Shown here: piece by piece, positions 33,255 through 44,261 of the stretch | Layout of the letters: every line of letters starts with the position of its first letter | How positions within the stretch are numbered: position 1 is the stretch's first letter | Source: Ectobius pallidus | Taxonomy: Eukaryota; Arthropoda; Insecta; Blattodea; Ectobiidae | Assembly: GCA_964059195.1 (NCBI GenBank) | Contig: CAXKWD010000007.1 | Coordinates: 149,903,769 to 149,967,768 of the forward strand | Direction: 5' to 3' | DNA length: 64,000 bases | The notes under the pieces: model-generated | What the model was told of the DNA's origin: nothing | What the model saw: the letters and a program-made list of their open reading frames with translations, nothing else | Databases searched by the model: none | Made by a program: the position numbers and the translations under genes

Positions 33255-34732
33255 GCATAATGTGTAGCCTACTATGATAATTTCTCAAAAGAAAGGTTTT
33301 ATTTATAAACTACTTAAAACAAGAAATGGACAGATACCTAAAGAAAACAGTTTGAAATACTGTGCTGCATAATTAACATCATATTATTTAAAATGTAATA
33401 TCACAATACAGGTTTTTAGTTACTAAAAATAGTCTATTAAGTATGCAAGGGCATGGAGTTGAGACAACATTCTTTCAACCCCCTCCGAACAGAATTTCAC
33501 CTTACGCCCACGAATCATATCATATAACATAGCTTATCCAGTGTCGCCTAAACGTGTACAGATTTTCCCCCACATTGTAAATTTCCTCCTAAAATGTTAA
33601 CGGACTTTAATAATAAAATCACTTTAACCATCCGCAGGTATTCAAAAGTTGGTCCCACGATATAACAAACATTGTCAATTCCGGTAGCGAATTTGTTAAA
33701 AATTGTTGAACACTAGCTGTATATTATGTCGAAATAAATATTTCCATGAAATTGTATATTGTTTATGTAAACGGTCCCAGGAAAGCTTACTTTCTGGACG
33801 GGACTCGTATTTTCTCTTATTTTACATGTTGCTTTTAAGGGCTGAATTCAAAATCTCTCCTTTCTGAATCGCATTGCTGTTACATTCCTCCCGTTTCATA
33901 TCATTTACTAATCTACATAAATAACATATCTTTCCGGCCCGACTACAATAATGAGTTATGAAGAATGCCGTGCATTCATTTATAACTGCTAAAAACATTC
34001 CAGCATTGTTACTCCGTAATAGTTTCCAGTCCCTGTACGGCATTAAACAAACATAATCGGGACCAGGGATTCTATTCACAGCTACGTATTTTAATTTTAA
34101 GGGCAAATCCTGTGCTAAATGTTGTTCCCGTTGTGCGTTTGGATTCATAACGGAACAGGGAATTGACCAATTATGATGGTGGCATTCCTGTATTAATGGA
34201 ATCTGATTAGATTGTTGCGTAACAATGTTTCATTGACGATTGAATAACAGAATCGCTGTGTGAAGCTGAATCATTGCTTTCAATTGGTTTGCATTGAATT
34301 ATGGGAGTCAATTCAGTCGTAACTGCTACAGAATTCCCTTAAAACATTCTCTCAGATACGCTTCCCGTTGCGTGCACCCAACCTAGGGTACTCTATTGTT
34401 TATGCATGAATTGCAAAACCAATGCGCATGGAATTTAGCATATGCTGTGAATGTATTCTGAACCAATGTTTTATGTGATACATTTTGTGTACTTATCCCC
34501 ATTGATTTTTATGTTCGTTTGGTTTTATATTGTTTCCTGCTCCATATGCTGTACGTTACCTTATATTGATTTTAAAGGTGAGGCTAAATTTTTGTTAATT
34601 TTATTATCAGTATTTTAATTATTTCTCGTATAGTAAGCCAATAAGTATTCTGTGAAAAATCCATCGACCGCCGGATTTTTATTTTTTGCTTTCGTTCGCT
34701 AGCTATGAGCAAATAACTGGCAGAAAACATGA
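33255..34732. other. 1.5 kb with no recognised repeat; one 108-codon minus frame
   Basis: The frame 33822-34148 (minus) begins at an ATG and encodes MNPNAQREQHLAQDLPLK onward, with five cysteines. No domain is recognised and nothing supports expression, so it is recorded as uncertain and not called a gene. Confidence 0.35.
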
Positions 34733-34815
34733 TTTTCAATTGTGCGGGTTTGATCCCGCGACCTTCGGATCTACAGAGGCGGGAACGCTACCTCAAGATC
34801 ACCGCGGTCGACATA
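34733..34815 (-). repeat. tRNA-derived SINE head fragment
   Basis: On the minus strand TGATCTTGAGGTAGCG and GGGATCAAACCC resemble A- and B-box regions. There is no recognisable tail. Confidence 0.55.
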
Positions 34816-35206
34816 ATAAGCGTATGGTCAAACAAAAACTATTTTAAATATTCTAGTCGTTGAATTACTAAACGCGATCGAAATCGCTAATACCTGCTGG
34901 TATTTTATAAATATGAATTCTGTACTTCTATAAAACATTAAACTTAAATTTTAGTAACGGAACTAGGAAATCTGGTCTCCTAATGTATGAAACATAAGAA
35001 AATTAACAAATCATGAGAAGGTCTGTTGTTAAGAGAGAGGAGTGGACTTCAGTTGGAAGTATACAATTCATTTGTTTTATGCTGCTTAGAGAAATCGGTC
35101 GTCAAGAGATTTGCTGTCTTAGAATGAGTGGTATTTCAGGTCAGGTTTCCAGTATAGCCTATGTTTCAAAACGGTCGTTCTTCAGGTTAATAACAGTGAT
35201 GCATTA
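34816..35206. other. No gene or known repeat seen
   Basis: Nothing recognised. Confidence 0.4.
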
Positions 35207-35214
35207 CTAATAAA

Positions 35215-35890
35215 CAGGGCCCGGATTCTGATGACCTAAAATAGTTTGAAAAATTACCTATAAAATGGCCCTAAATTTTAAAGAAAATGACTTTATAATT
35301 ATAAAAAATGACCTAAAACTTATATATTATTTATAAAAAAATATGATTCTACACACAAAGTTATAGACTAGTTTGTACATAATTGTAAAAACTGTAAATA
35401 GCTGTAATGTTGTGAATCATATTGTTGTTTATTGAGGATAAACAGTAGTTTGCACTGTGAAATCCAAGCAGGTGGCAGACTCTGGTGCCAAGTTAATCTA
35501 ATAAGAATAGTAATATAATACAACATTTGTTCGTTTCTTTGATTCTTATTTCCGACTGAGACATGACAACACTTTACGCCGAATTTTTCGTTCTTGGATT
35601 AAACAAAGAACACTTCAAAGACAGCACCGCTAGGGACGAAAAAAAGTTAATACACTCAATGTAAATGTACGAAAATGACTAAATAAGGAAGCAAATGACA
35701 CAAAAATGACAAAATAATAACCTAAAATTGAAATAAATGCCCTAAAAATATAAAATTGCATAAAATGACAAAAAATAACCTAATAAAAATGTATTTCTAT
35801 AATCTAGAGGCCATGATTAGGATTTATCTACAAGTTGGCAATGCCTATGCAGCATCAATGAAAAGATATGTCATTAGAATCCGGGCCCTG
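35215..35890 (+). mobile_element. hAT-like family C, copy 2, perfect 8-bp duplication
   Basis: Ends CAGGGCCCGGATTCTGATGA and its inverse; duplication CTAATAAA at 35207-35214 and 35891-35898. Matches 44262-45014 throughout and 9837-10598 in inverse orientation. 676 bp. Confidence 0.9.
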
Positions 35891-35898
35891 CTAATAAA

Positions 35899-36195
35899 TA
35901 AGAGGTAGAAAATAAATGGTTGACATTAATGTTTGCTCACTTCCAGATGAGCTAGGAACTTGAAATTTGGCACCCTTATAGCTTTTATCCTGTAACCGAT
36001 GTGAAAATTCCAAAGAGATCAATTTTTTTAATTTGTACCCCCTTAAAGACCTTCAAAAAGGCGGAAGCACTTTTAAGTCTCTGGTCAGTTCTCATGACAA
36101 CAATATTACCTACAGTGTTCTCAAAGAGCTTTGGAAGTTGTAATACACTGGGCTTTGAAGACATGCTACCGATGGAAATAATTATTTTCGTAAAC
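35899..36195. other. No gene or known repeat seen
   Basis: Two overlapping frames on opposite strands (35985-36255) without family features. Confidence 0.4.
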
Positions 36196-36300
36196 CGAGC
36201 GAGGTGGCCGCATTCGAGAGGTTCTAGGTTCAAATCCCGTAGCTGGCCAATTTGACAAGGATTTTTCCATCAGTTTCCCCAGTCGTAATGGCTAGTACCG
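36196..36300 (+). repeat. tRNA-headed SINE fragment (different family)
   Basis: A head with CGAGGTGGCCGCATTCGAGA and the B box GGTTCAAATCC, followed by TTTTTCCATCAGTTTCCCC. No other copy in the window. Confidence 0.6.
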
Positions 36301-37299
36301 GATTGTATATTTACATATCATTAATCACCCTCTCTATTTTCATCCTTTAATATCAGTTGAAATTTACTTGCAGTGTTGGCTTAGGGCTTTGGAAGTTGGA
36401 ATACACAAATATCGGGTGTGACATAGCCATTATAGCCAAATTACAAAATAAAAAAGTATACAGGAATTCAATCCAATTAACATGTTTTATTTAGAAATAG
36501 CAACATTTTCTTTTATCTGTATTAAAGAAATCTGATAAATTATATTTTGTATTAATAACTCGCAGGTGGAGTCTTGCATTCTTTACATAAAAAGGCATGC
36601 TTTCGTTTATTCATGGGGATGTACTCACAACTTATATTCTATTCGTTCAATTTTTGTAATCGATCTCCGAGCTAAGCTCCAGATCGTTTCATCATTTTGG
36701 TTTTAGTCCGCCACTGTGGGTGTAGCTTGCATTTGGCCCGTCGGCCGGGTTGGGGACTTTTGAGAGAGTGCAAAATCGAATCAAATTTCATGTTCCCTTT
36801 TTAGGCTAAACACATTTTCTGATATTAATTAAAATATATACAGACTACTAGTTAATGCGTTCAAATCATTCTTAACAATTAAATTGCATTATCTTAACAT
36901 TTGTTATTAAATTATATAACTCATTTTTTTACTTGATAATTATTTTTTATTTTTACTTTCTTTGCATTTATTAGCATTACTTACTTACATTACATTTTTA
37001 ATAGAAGTAAAAACAAATAAAACCAAACATGCCCCTATATGAGCAAAGCCTTAAATTAAATGTTGGTAGGTGTGTCATTTTTATTCGTGTTATAAACATT
37101 TGTGTTTGTAAAAATATCGTATACACTTTTGCCAGTGTGCACGTGGCAAAACTCAACAGCTTCAACATCATTCATAGGCCTATATCCGGTAGACCAAAAT
37201 ATAAGGACTTGCTTTTACTGAAAACCACACTGGGATTGGGGGGATGAGCCCCCGAGCGAAGCGATTTCTGATAAACAGTACATATTCAGCCATTCTTGA
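36301..37299. other. 1 kb with nothing recognised
   Basis: Contains TAGGCCTA at 37175. A CGATCTCCGAGCTAAGCTCC phrase near 36660 matches part of family M. Confidence 0.4.
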
Positions 37300-37440
37300 A
37301 ACCATCATTAACGGCCTGGGTGTCGGCATGCTGACCACAAGCCCCCAATCCTGCCCCCCAATGGTAGATGATGCAGAGGTCCGGTGGTAGGCATTGTCCC
37401 TTCTGGGAAGTTAGCGCAACGGAGTTAGTTAGTTAGTAAG
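37300..37440 (+). mobile_element. SINE1 3' half
   Basis: Starts at ACCATCATTAACGGCC and ends GCGCAACGGAGTTAGTTAGT. The head is missing: a 5'-truncated or decayed SINE1. Confidence 0.75.
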
Positions 37441-37448
37441 TATTCAGT

Positions 37449-37896
37449 GTTTCAACCTGATGCAAAGCTTTATTGCTCACCAGGCAAGACTGAGTTTCTG
37501 TGAATAGTACCTGGCTTATAACTATCCTTCAATGAATTTTTATGAAAAAAAATATTTCGAATAAAAGTTTTAGCTCTAAGTGTAAGCAACTTTTTGTACA
37601 AAATTTGAATAAAATCGTTATATCCGTTTTCAAGATAATTATCAAAAATGAAATTATCTTCCCTTAAAATGACATTAAAAGCCTACGAGAAAGTCGTAGC
37701 TGATCTTAACTTATGTCACATCCGCAGAAGATACTCAACCCAAATATAAAAGTTTGTTTTATACAATTTTTCATTCTCAAGCTGGAGACACACAGAGGTA
37801 CACACAGTCATGTTTCTTAAAATAGCATTTTTGGATTTAGGGGACCTCAGAAACGTATATTTATGTTAACTCGATTTCGAATTTAGGGGTCCAATA
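37449..37896 (+). repeat. Repeat family N, copy 3
   Basis: Matches 26624 and 48106 from AACCTGATGCAAAGCTTTAT to TTCGAATTTAGGGGTCC. A SINE1 follows immediately. Confidence 0.7.
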
Positions 37897-37910
37897 TAGG
37901 CTAATACTTA

Positions 37911-38245
37911 AAACTAAACTAAAACTAAATGGCTATAATGGAGCTACATCCCTGGAGGGACTTGGCCTACCACCCGACCGCTGCGTCATCTCCCGTAGGC
38001 AGATGGCAGGATTGGGGGGCATGTGGTCAGCATGCCGACACCCACGGCCGTTAATGGTGGTTTTCTTGACCGGAGCCGCTACTTCTCTATCAAGTAGCTC
38101 CTCCCTCTCAATTTTGAATCATTAGGCTGAGTGCACCCCTACCAGACCTCCCTACCTCAGAAAAATCCAAGTAGGTACCGGGAATCGAACCCGGGCCGAC
38201 AGATCTGTAGTCAGCGACGCTAACTACAAGACCACGCCGGCGGAC
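37911..38245 (-). mobile_element. SINE1, full-length, with perfect 14-bp duplication
   Basis: The duplication TAGGCTAATACTTA flanks it (37897-37910 and 38246-38259). The tail is on the left (AACTAAACTAAAACTAAA) and the tRNA head on the right with GGTTCGATTCCC. The target itself contains TAGGCTA. Confidence 0.92.
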
Positions 38246-38430
38246 TAGGCTAATACTTACTATACCTATAAGTACCTAAGGTACGGGTAGATTTTCACTT
38301 ACATAATTTTTCACGAAATCCAAATAAAGAAATCGGATTGGTGTGAAGTCTGGGAATATGGAAGCCGCATAATTAGCCTCCTCGACAACACCATTATTCC
38401 GAAATATTTATATTAATAGATCTACTAGGC

Positions 38431-38431
38431 A

Positions 38432-38470
<39 letters not shown>

Positions 38471-38490
38471 TAATAATAATATGACTCAGG
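38431..38490. repeat. (AAT)n microsatellite with duplicated flank
   Basis: AAT repeats, then AATAATATGACTCA occurring twice (about 38470 and 38490). Confidence 0.85.
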
Positions 38491-39055
38491 AATAATAATA
38501 TGACTCATAGGCAGAATATGAGTGCTGTCAGCACCGCCTGTTGTGATTTCAATCAAACCTGGCATTAAACCAGGCTGTGCTTAATAGAAGACTGTCCTAT
38601 TGAACGCCAATAGTTACCATGACAACACAAATTTAACATAGAGAATATAAGCGGCCTGATCTCTGGAAATCCATATTTATAAAAATGTTTATGGGAAAAC
38701 CAATAGAGATTAAACTGTTTGGCTTTAGAAGCCCGGCTCGGTGACGCAGAAATAATTTTATTAGCTCGGACGCTGGTGTTATCGATGTGGAACATCATGT
38801 TCGTATTATTGCCTCTCTTCCACTGAAGTTATTAATAACAGTTGTAAAGAATTCCGCTATCTCTCGGGACTTTATGCTTTCCTATTACTGGAACAGTTAA
38901 ACAGTTCATTACGTCAGAAAAAGAGTTTGTGAATGAATTTTATGATTCGTTTATCGTATTTTAGAATGACTTCAAGCATGTGCTCAGGTTCTATGAAAAT
39001 CGAGTGTTTATTTGTATTTTTCCACTGCATGCAATGGTAAATCAATAATTTATAT
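38491..39055. other. No gene or known repeat seen
   Basis: A 77-codon minus frame (38565-38798) has no recognisable features. Confidence 0.4.
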
Positions 39056-39230
39056 TAGGCCTAAGGAGGGACATACAGATTTGGGTACTGAGAAATAGGT
39101 CAAATTTTTTTCCCTCAGCATTGAATTGCTCTACAACCTCATAATGTGACATGCTCTTTATTGACTACTTCTGCAATTGCATACTATTTTCAGAATTAAC
39201 CAAACTATTAAGCTTCTTTTCGATGCCTGC
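39056..39230 (+). mobile_element. Long-TIR element, left end only
   Basis: AAGGAGGGACATACAGATTT, then CTCAGCATTGAATTGCTCTA and GCAATTGCATACTATTTTCA, as in 49317-50050. The outermost TTAA is interrupted by a TAGGCCTA (39056-39063). The retrotransposon tail follows. Confidence 0.7.
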
Positions 39231-39235
39231 AGGAA

Positions 39236-39900
39236 TGTTGGATTGTAAATTAATACAGAAAAACGAAGTACGTGGTCAAAATAATTCTCTACAAAATATT
39301 AGAATAGCCGGTAAATCGTTCGAACAAGTGGATAAATTCAGATATGTGGGAGCAATAATTACAGGTACAAATAATATTAAGGCCGGAGTTAAATATAGAC
39401 TCAAATCAGAAAATGCCTTTTTTAATGCAGTTCAGAAGCTCTTATATTCTCGTCTTCTGTCCAGAAATCTAATAATAAAAATTTATAAGACAATTATCCT
39501 GCCGGTTGTATTATATGGATGTGAGACATGGTCGCTTACTCTTCGGAATGAAAATAATCTGAGAGTGTTTGAAAACAGTGTTTGAAGGAAAATATTTGGT
39601 TCTAAGAGAGATGAAAATGGCGACTGGAGAAAACTGCATAACGACGAGGTTCAGGACCTGTACGCTTCACCGGATATAGTAAGGGTAATTAAATCACGGA
39701 GGATGAAATGAGCTGGACATGTTGCGCGCATGGGGTGGAAAGAAGTAAAATATTGACGGGGTGATCCGAAGGGAAAAGACCTCTTGGAAGACCTAGACGT
39801 AGGTAGGAGGACAATATTAGGATATTTTTAAGGGAAGTAGGATTGGCGAGGGATAGGGTTGAATGGCTGAGGAATCGTCTATTGCCATTGAGTAAGTAGG
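39236..39900 (+). mobile_element. Non-LTR retrotransposon 3' part, family A, copy 3 (dead)
   Basis: This is the longest of the three family A fragments. The frame open to 39585 encodes the thumb-side part of a reverse transcriptase polyprotein: VDKFRYVGAIITG, KIYKTIILPVVLYGCETW (the conserved LP..LYG.E.W block) and SLTLRNENNLRVFENSV, followed by a TGA. Past that stop the frame resumes as RKIFGSKRDENGDWRKLHND and RRMK-stop-AGHVARMG. At least two stops and a short indel are therefore present. The 3' end is CATTGAGTAAGTAGGTAA, the decayed AAGT tail. No polymerase catalytic motif remains. Copies at 274 and 27222 cover the distal half. Confidence 0.85.
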
Positions 39901-40346
39901 TAATGATTGTTTAGAAGTTGATGCATTTCGACTTTTCAGAGTACTGAATAATAAACGTAATTGTGTAGTCCAACACTTCTAAGCATTCAAAACAGATTAT
40001 ACGAGAATAAATATCGACAAGAGGTACGCATATCCATTTCAAAGGTATAAGTTACCTAAGAATACACGCATACACTATGTTTTTATCTAAATATATCTTC
40101 TCTACGTATGCTTCAGGAAGCCTGCTTGTTTGGTATGTATGTCTCAGGTAAACTTTTCAAATATTCTTCTGCAGACGACAACATCTGTCGAAATGAATAT
40201 TTACTTTGCTCTGGGAGAAGCAAAAGGGATCCATAATCCCGTTTCGAGATGCTGAGTCGATCTCTCGAAATGCTTGTAGAGTTCGATTGATACGTGACAG
40301 ATTCCGAGAAAGGGAGTGCTTCGCACGCAAATAAACATTCCTGGAA
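39901..40346. other. No known repeat; one 93-codon minus frame
   Basis: The frame 40113-40394 (minus) has no recognised domain and partly overlaps the repeated unit at 40347. Confidence 0.4.
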
Positions 40347-40425
40347 GTAACTTATGAGATTCCCTAGAAAATATGTTTGGTACAGGAAAATCACTAGTTG
40401 GAATTCTAGGGATATAGTAATGAGT
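40347..40425. repeat. 79-bp direct repeat, left unit
   Basis: ACTTATGAGATTCCCTAGAA through TAGTAATGAG. The right unit is 41115-41192. The element at 40430 lies between them. Confidence 0.8.
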
Positions 40426-40429
40426 AACT

Positions 40430-41114
40430 TAGACTTCGGATTTTTAGGTCACTAAAAAATCATAAAATAGTCTCTTATAAAATCGTTAAGTTGCCAATTT
40501 TCTGAAATATCTCAATTGCAATGTACAATATTATATTTATTGAAGTTACCATTATTCAATAATCATGATAAAACACAGATATAGGCCTATAGGCCTATGG
40601 TACACAGAATTATATAGACCTATTACTAGGGCCTGCATTACTACCATAACAGTAAAAACCTTACCCCTGCGCCCAGAAGCTACACACGCTAGCATATTCA
40701 ACCCCTTGTATCCCTCAGTGATTCAGAGAACTAAGTTTTTTAATTTTTTTATCTGGATGTGGGAGTCGGGAGAAAAATACTATGGGAATTCCAAGGAATT
40801 TTTCTACTGAAGACGAAACATTCCTTACAATTTAACCGCGTCACAAATTTTTCATTTACTGCACATTCCCAGCCAAAAATTTAGTACGAACTGAAAGTGA
40901 ATGCTAGAATTTACCTAAAAAACAACTTATTTTGAACTTTAAAGAAAAAACAAGCAAAAATGCAATATTAGGTTCTAACGTAAAAATAGGCTGTTTTAGG
41001 TCCTATAAAAGTATCAGTTTTAGGCATAGTCACTTATGAAACATGCATATACAAGTTTTCGTCCGTACATCACTTAAGGATTAAAATAGGTTTTTACCTA
41101 AAATCCGAAGTCTA
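40430..41114. mobile_element. Inverted-repeat element between two 79-bp direct repeats
   Basis: Ends TAGACTTCGGATTTTTAGGT on the left and, from the right, TAGACTTCGGATTTTAGGT. Subterminal TTTTAGG motifs recur (41000-41030). The termini resemble those of the hAT-like element at 1319 (TAG....CGGATTTTTAGG), but no 8-bp duplication is found. A TA on each side is the alternative reading. 685 bp without transposase. Confidence 0.75.
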
Positions 41115-41192
41115 CTTATGAGATTCCCTGGAAAATATGTTTGTTACAGGAAAATCACTAGTTTGAATTCTAGGGGATGTAGTAATGAGACA
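41115..41192. repeat. 79-bp direct repeat, right unit
   Basis: CTTATGAGATTCCCTGGAAA through GTAGTAATGAG, about 93 percent identical to 40347-40425 by eye. Confidence 0.8.
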
Positions 41193-41267
41193 ATGCTTTA
41201 TTGTTTACCGTTTAGAATACGGGCGGATGGGTTATGTGGGCCGATATCAACGTCGTGTATAAAATAA

Positions 41268-42640
41268 CTAGCTTAAAAGACCCGGCGTCGCCCGGGTTTT
41301 TTATTTTGTAATTGGAAATGAACTTATGAAGGACTTTTGATTTTTAAATTCTAGGTCCTTATATACAGGGTGTTAATGAATAACACCGAAATATTTTACC
41401 TGTGTATAGAGGGGACATAGACAAGCAACTTTTATTAGGAGACTTTTGCTCTATGGATTCAATTTTTCCTGTTACAGCATAAAATCTCCCAGGGCATGGC
41501 CGCCACTGACTTCTAACATTAGAAAGAAAAGCAAAACAAAGGAACTTCGTCGTTAACACTGTAATTAGTAGTTATGAATAAAAAAAGACTAATGCAGTGG
41601 CGACCAGTCATGAATAGTCTGTAAATTTTGCAGATTATGTAGACACTACATTATGATATAACTGTTGAAAAATGATTAAAAATCAGGTTTTTATCGATCA
41701 CTAGGAAGGCATGAAGTCAATTTAATGAACATTTTAACCCTATTTCGCTACATTATTGATTTATGAGCACCTAATTATAATGACTTTAATGCCCTGTAGC
41801 ATACACATTTTACGTCGTAGAGCAAAAATCTCCTAATAAAAGTTGCTTGTCTAAGTCCCCTCTATACACAGGTAAAATATTTCGGTGTTATTTATTAACA
41901 CCCTGTAGGTATTTATAATCTGAAATAGGAAGAACGACTTACTACACTAAAACTATTCCCTCAGAAAACGCTTGATATAGTTTTTTTATGTCTCATAGAC
42001 GATGTAGAATTCTGCATCGCATCGCTTGTACACAGCAAGCCTGGTAAGAGTTCAAATAAGAAGAAACAGAAATTCCTACAACATAAAATTGTAATACCGA
42101 GGCGGAAAATTTTATTTCTCCCTCTCATGTTACCATAAAACTGTTTTGGGGATGAAATTAAACAGAAAGCAATATCACTTTCATACTTCTCTCTCCAAAA
42201 TCCTTCGATATAATAATATATCATATTACCATACCTCGTATTGTTTTCACTATGTCCAGGGTAGAGAAAAGTTATGTGACAGCATTATTTTCGTGGATTA
42301 CATTCTTTAATATTTATTTATAACATGAATTATAAATTAATACCTTCTCTTATTTGTCAAACTTGCATTTTTTCTCCAAAGCCATCTGATACCATTAGCA
42401 ACAATATGTTCTGTGATTTGGGTTTTATAATTCTGTGTAAAAAGGGATTAAGTATTCTCAAAAACATTTAATTTTTGGCATCTAAAATCAAAATTTTGTA
42501 AATTCCTTTCTTAGTGAGCACCTACATTATGAAACGAAGGGACTGTCAAAATTCCAAGTCTCTACCTGTTATAGTTTAGGCTCTACGTTGATTCCTGTCA
42601 GTCAGTCAGTCTGGACGAAGCCTTTTATATATATAGAGAT
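41268..42640 (+). repeat. Repeat P (host of a nested miniature element)
   Basis: The left edge has CCCGGCGTCGCCCGGG. The right edge has CCTGTCAGTCAGTCAGTCTG then CCTTTTATATATATAG. The layout (CG-rich CGTCGCCCG start, tetranucleotide tract near the end, short AT tail) parallels family K. Only one copy is in the window, so its borders are inferred. Confidence 0.45.
41366..41905. mobile_element. TA-flanked miniature element T, copy 1
   Basis: Inverted ends of about 80 bp start CAGGGTGTTAATGAATAACA; a TA on each side is consistent with Tc1/mariner-type insertion. The first 20 bases also fold on themselves (GGTGTTA/TAACACC). Copies: 50821, 61718, fragment 43732. 540 bp, no transposase. Confidence 0.88.
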
Positions 42641-42648
42641 TCCACCTA

Positions 42649-43137
42649 TTCCCTCGTATAAAATGTTTTGGTTAAAATATCAGCTCATAGCTTTGTCAAA
42701 TCTAAAATTTACATTTGTATTATAAAACATAATTACAAATTATAGCTGTCGATTTTCATATTTTTTGGACCAATGAAAACATACAGGAACTTAATTGCAT
42801 TTTTGAACTCTCTCCCCACTGGCCAATAAAAGCTCCATGTAATGTACACACCACCTAATCAGTTGTAATGGATTAACGAGCAGAATAGGATCACCTAGAG
42901 AAAGAAAAACTTTATACATAAGACTGCATACACATAGTTACTTAACAATCAGCTAATATATTTTATACATTTTTTTAGGACCTGAAGTTGGCTGAATAGT
43001 CGAAATATATTGTCCAAAAAATATGAAAATTGACAGCTATAATTTGTAACTATGTTTTATAATACTGACAAGTGTAAATTTTAGATTTGACAAAGCTATG
43101 AGCTGATATTTTAACCAAAACATTTTATACGAGGGAT
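42649..43137. mobile_element. TA-flanked element with inverted repeats of about 120 bp
   Basis: Left TTCCCTCGTATAAAATG and right, inverted, ATCCCTCGTATAAAATG. Near-identical arms extend through ATCAGCTCATAGCTTTGTCA to TATAGCTGTC, with one 3-bp indel (CAG). A TA flanks each end (42647-42648, 43138-43139). 489 bp. Confidence 0.85.
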
Positions 43138-43282
43138 TATGTGGAATTATTTTATACACGACATACAGACCCCTCGTAGGAGAATACAGCATGAAATTTA
43201 TAAACACGATAACAACGGCTTTTCATATTCATTGGTCGTGGTCCAGAACATGTTATTTGGTATGGTAGTTCAAAATCCATTT

Positions 43283-43730
43283 ATTAAGTGCCAGAATGGT
43301 ACTTATGGAATTGCATGGGGGACGGGAAAATGTCTGTCTGTAGGTCTGTCAGTCTGTCCGTCCGTGTATCTGTACGCGCGATAACTCAAATACGCTTTAA
43401 CGGATTTTCATTAAACTTGGTGTACGCATTTATAACGTCCATGGGAAGGAGCCTATTGATATTGGGCGAAATTTAGCTCAATTTAGCGCCTAATTTGTTG
43501 TAATACATCAGGAAGAATTTATCAAAAGCAAATCAGTTCTCATAACATGTTCATGTTTGTTTATATACGGCTTTGGAAGTTGCAATACAGGTAGCTTTGA
43601 CAAATAACACTACCCACATATTCCTTAGACATATGCTTATCAAACTAGACCTTTGTTCTTCCGTAAAGTCTGCTTAATGAATCGATCTGGAGCTTAACTC
43701 GGAAATCGATTACAAACATAACCTATTTTT
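43283..43730 (-). repeat. Repeat family M, copy 5 (inverted)
   Basis: TTAAGTGCCAGAATGGTACT, a GTCTGTCTG tract, and the reverse of the M core. Frames at 43139-43476 are translations of this repeat. Confidence 0.75.
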
Positions 43731-43731
43731 C

Positions 43732-43783
43732 TGTCCCCTCTATACACAGGTAAAACATTTCGGTGTTATTCATTAACTCCCTG
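43732..43783. mobile_element. Miniature element T, right-end fragment
   Basis: GTCCCCTCTATACACAGG through CATTAACTCCCTG, then TA. Only 52 bp of the right end remain, joined to family M. Confidence 0.75.
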
Positions 43784-44253
43784 TATATGATTCAATAAAT
43801 ATCATTTTTTCTCTCGCATAGTGTTATTTTAATTGATGTCAACAATATTGAGATACATTGTTTCTATATGGTCTCATGAATTGATGAACAGTTGCAATTA
43901 CTGTAATGTTTTGATGTCGTGTTTTATGTCGCTGTGACCTGACCCACATGTGACGTAATTAAAATACTAATATTTCCGTGTAAATCACATATATTCTAAC
44001 ATAAAAACAGTGCACTTATTAGCCCAGTTTTCTTGTTTATTACACCTCATAACTTTAATGGTACCTTGTTTATTACACTACGTGGTGACACGGAACTTAA
44101 TTACTGCAACATTGCTCGACTATTATTTTTGCATTTTATACCCACAAATTAAGGGTTTTCTAAATGTTGTAACTACAACGCGTGTCAGAGCCTTCACGTC
44201 CAAATGAAGTGAACGCTTAATGTAATCGCGGATAATGTTCTCAATCGGGTAAT
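43784..44253. other. No gene or known repeat seen
   Basis: Nothing recognised. Confidence 0.4.
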
Positions 44254-44261
44254 GATATCAC

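Noticed and set aside
40113..40394. 93-codon minus frame as a gene
   Set aside because: No domain or start context, and it overlaps the 79-bp duplicated segment.
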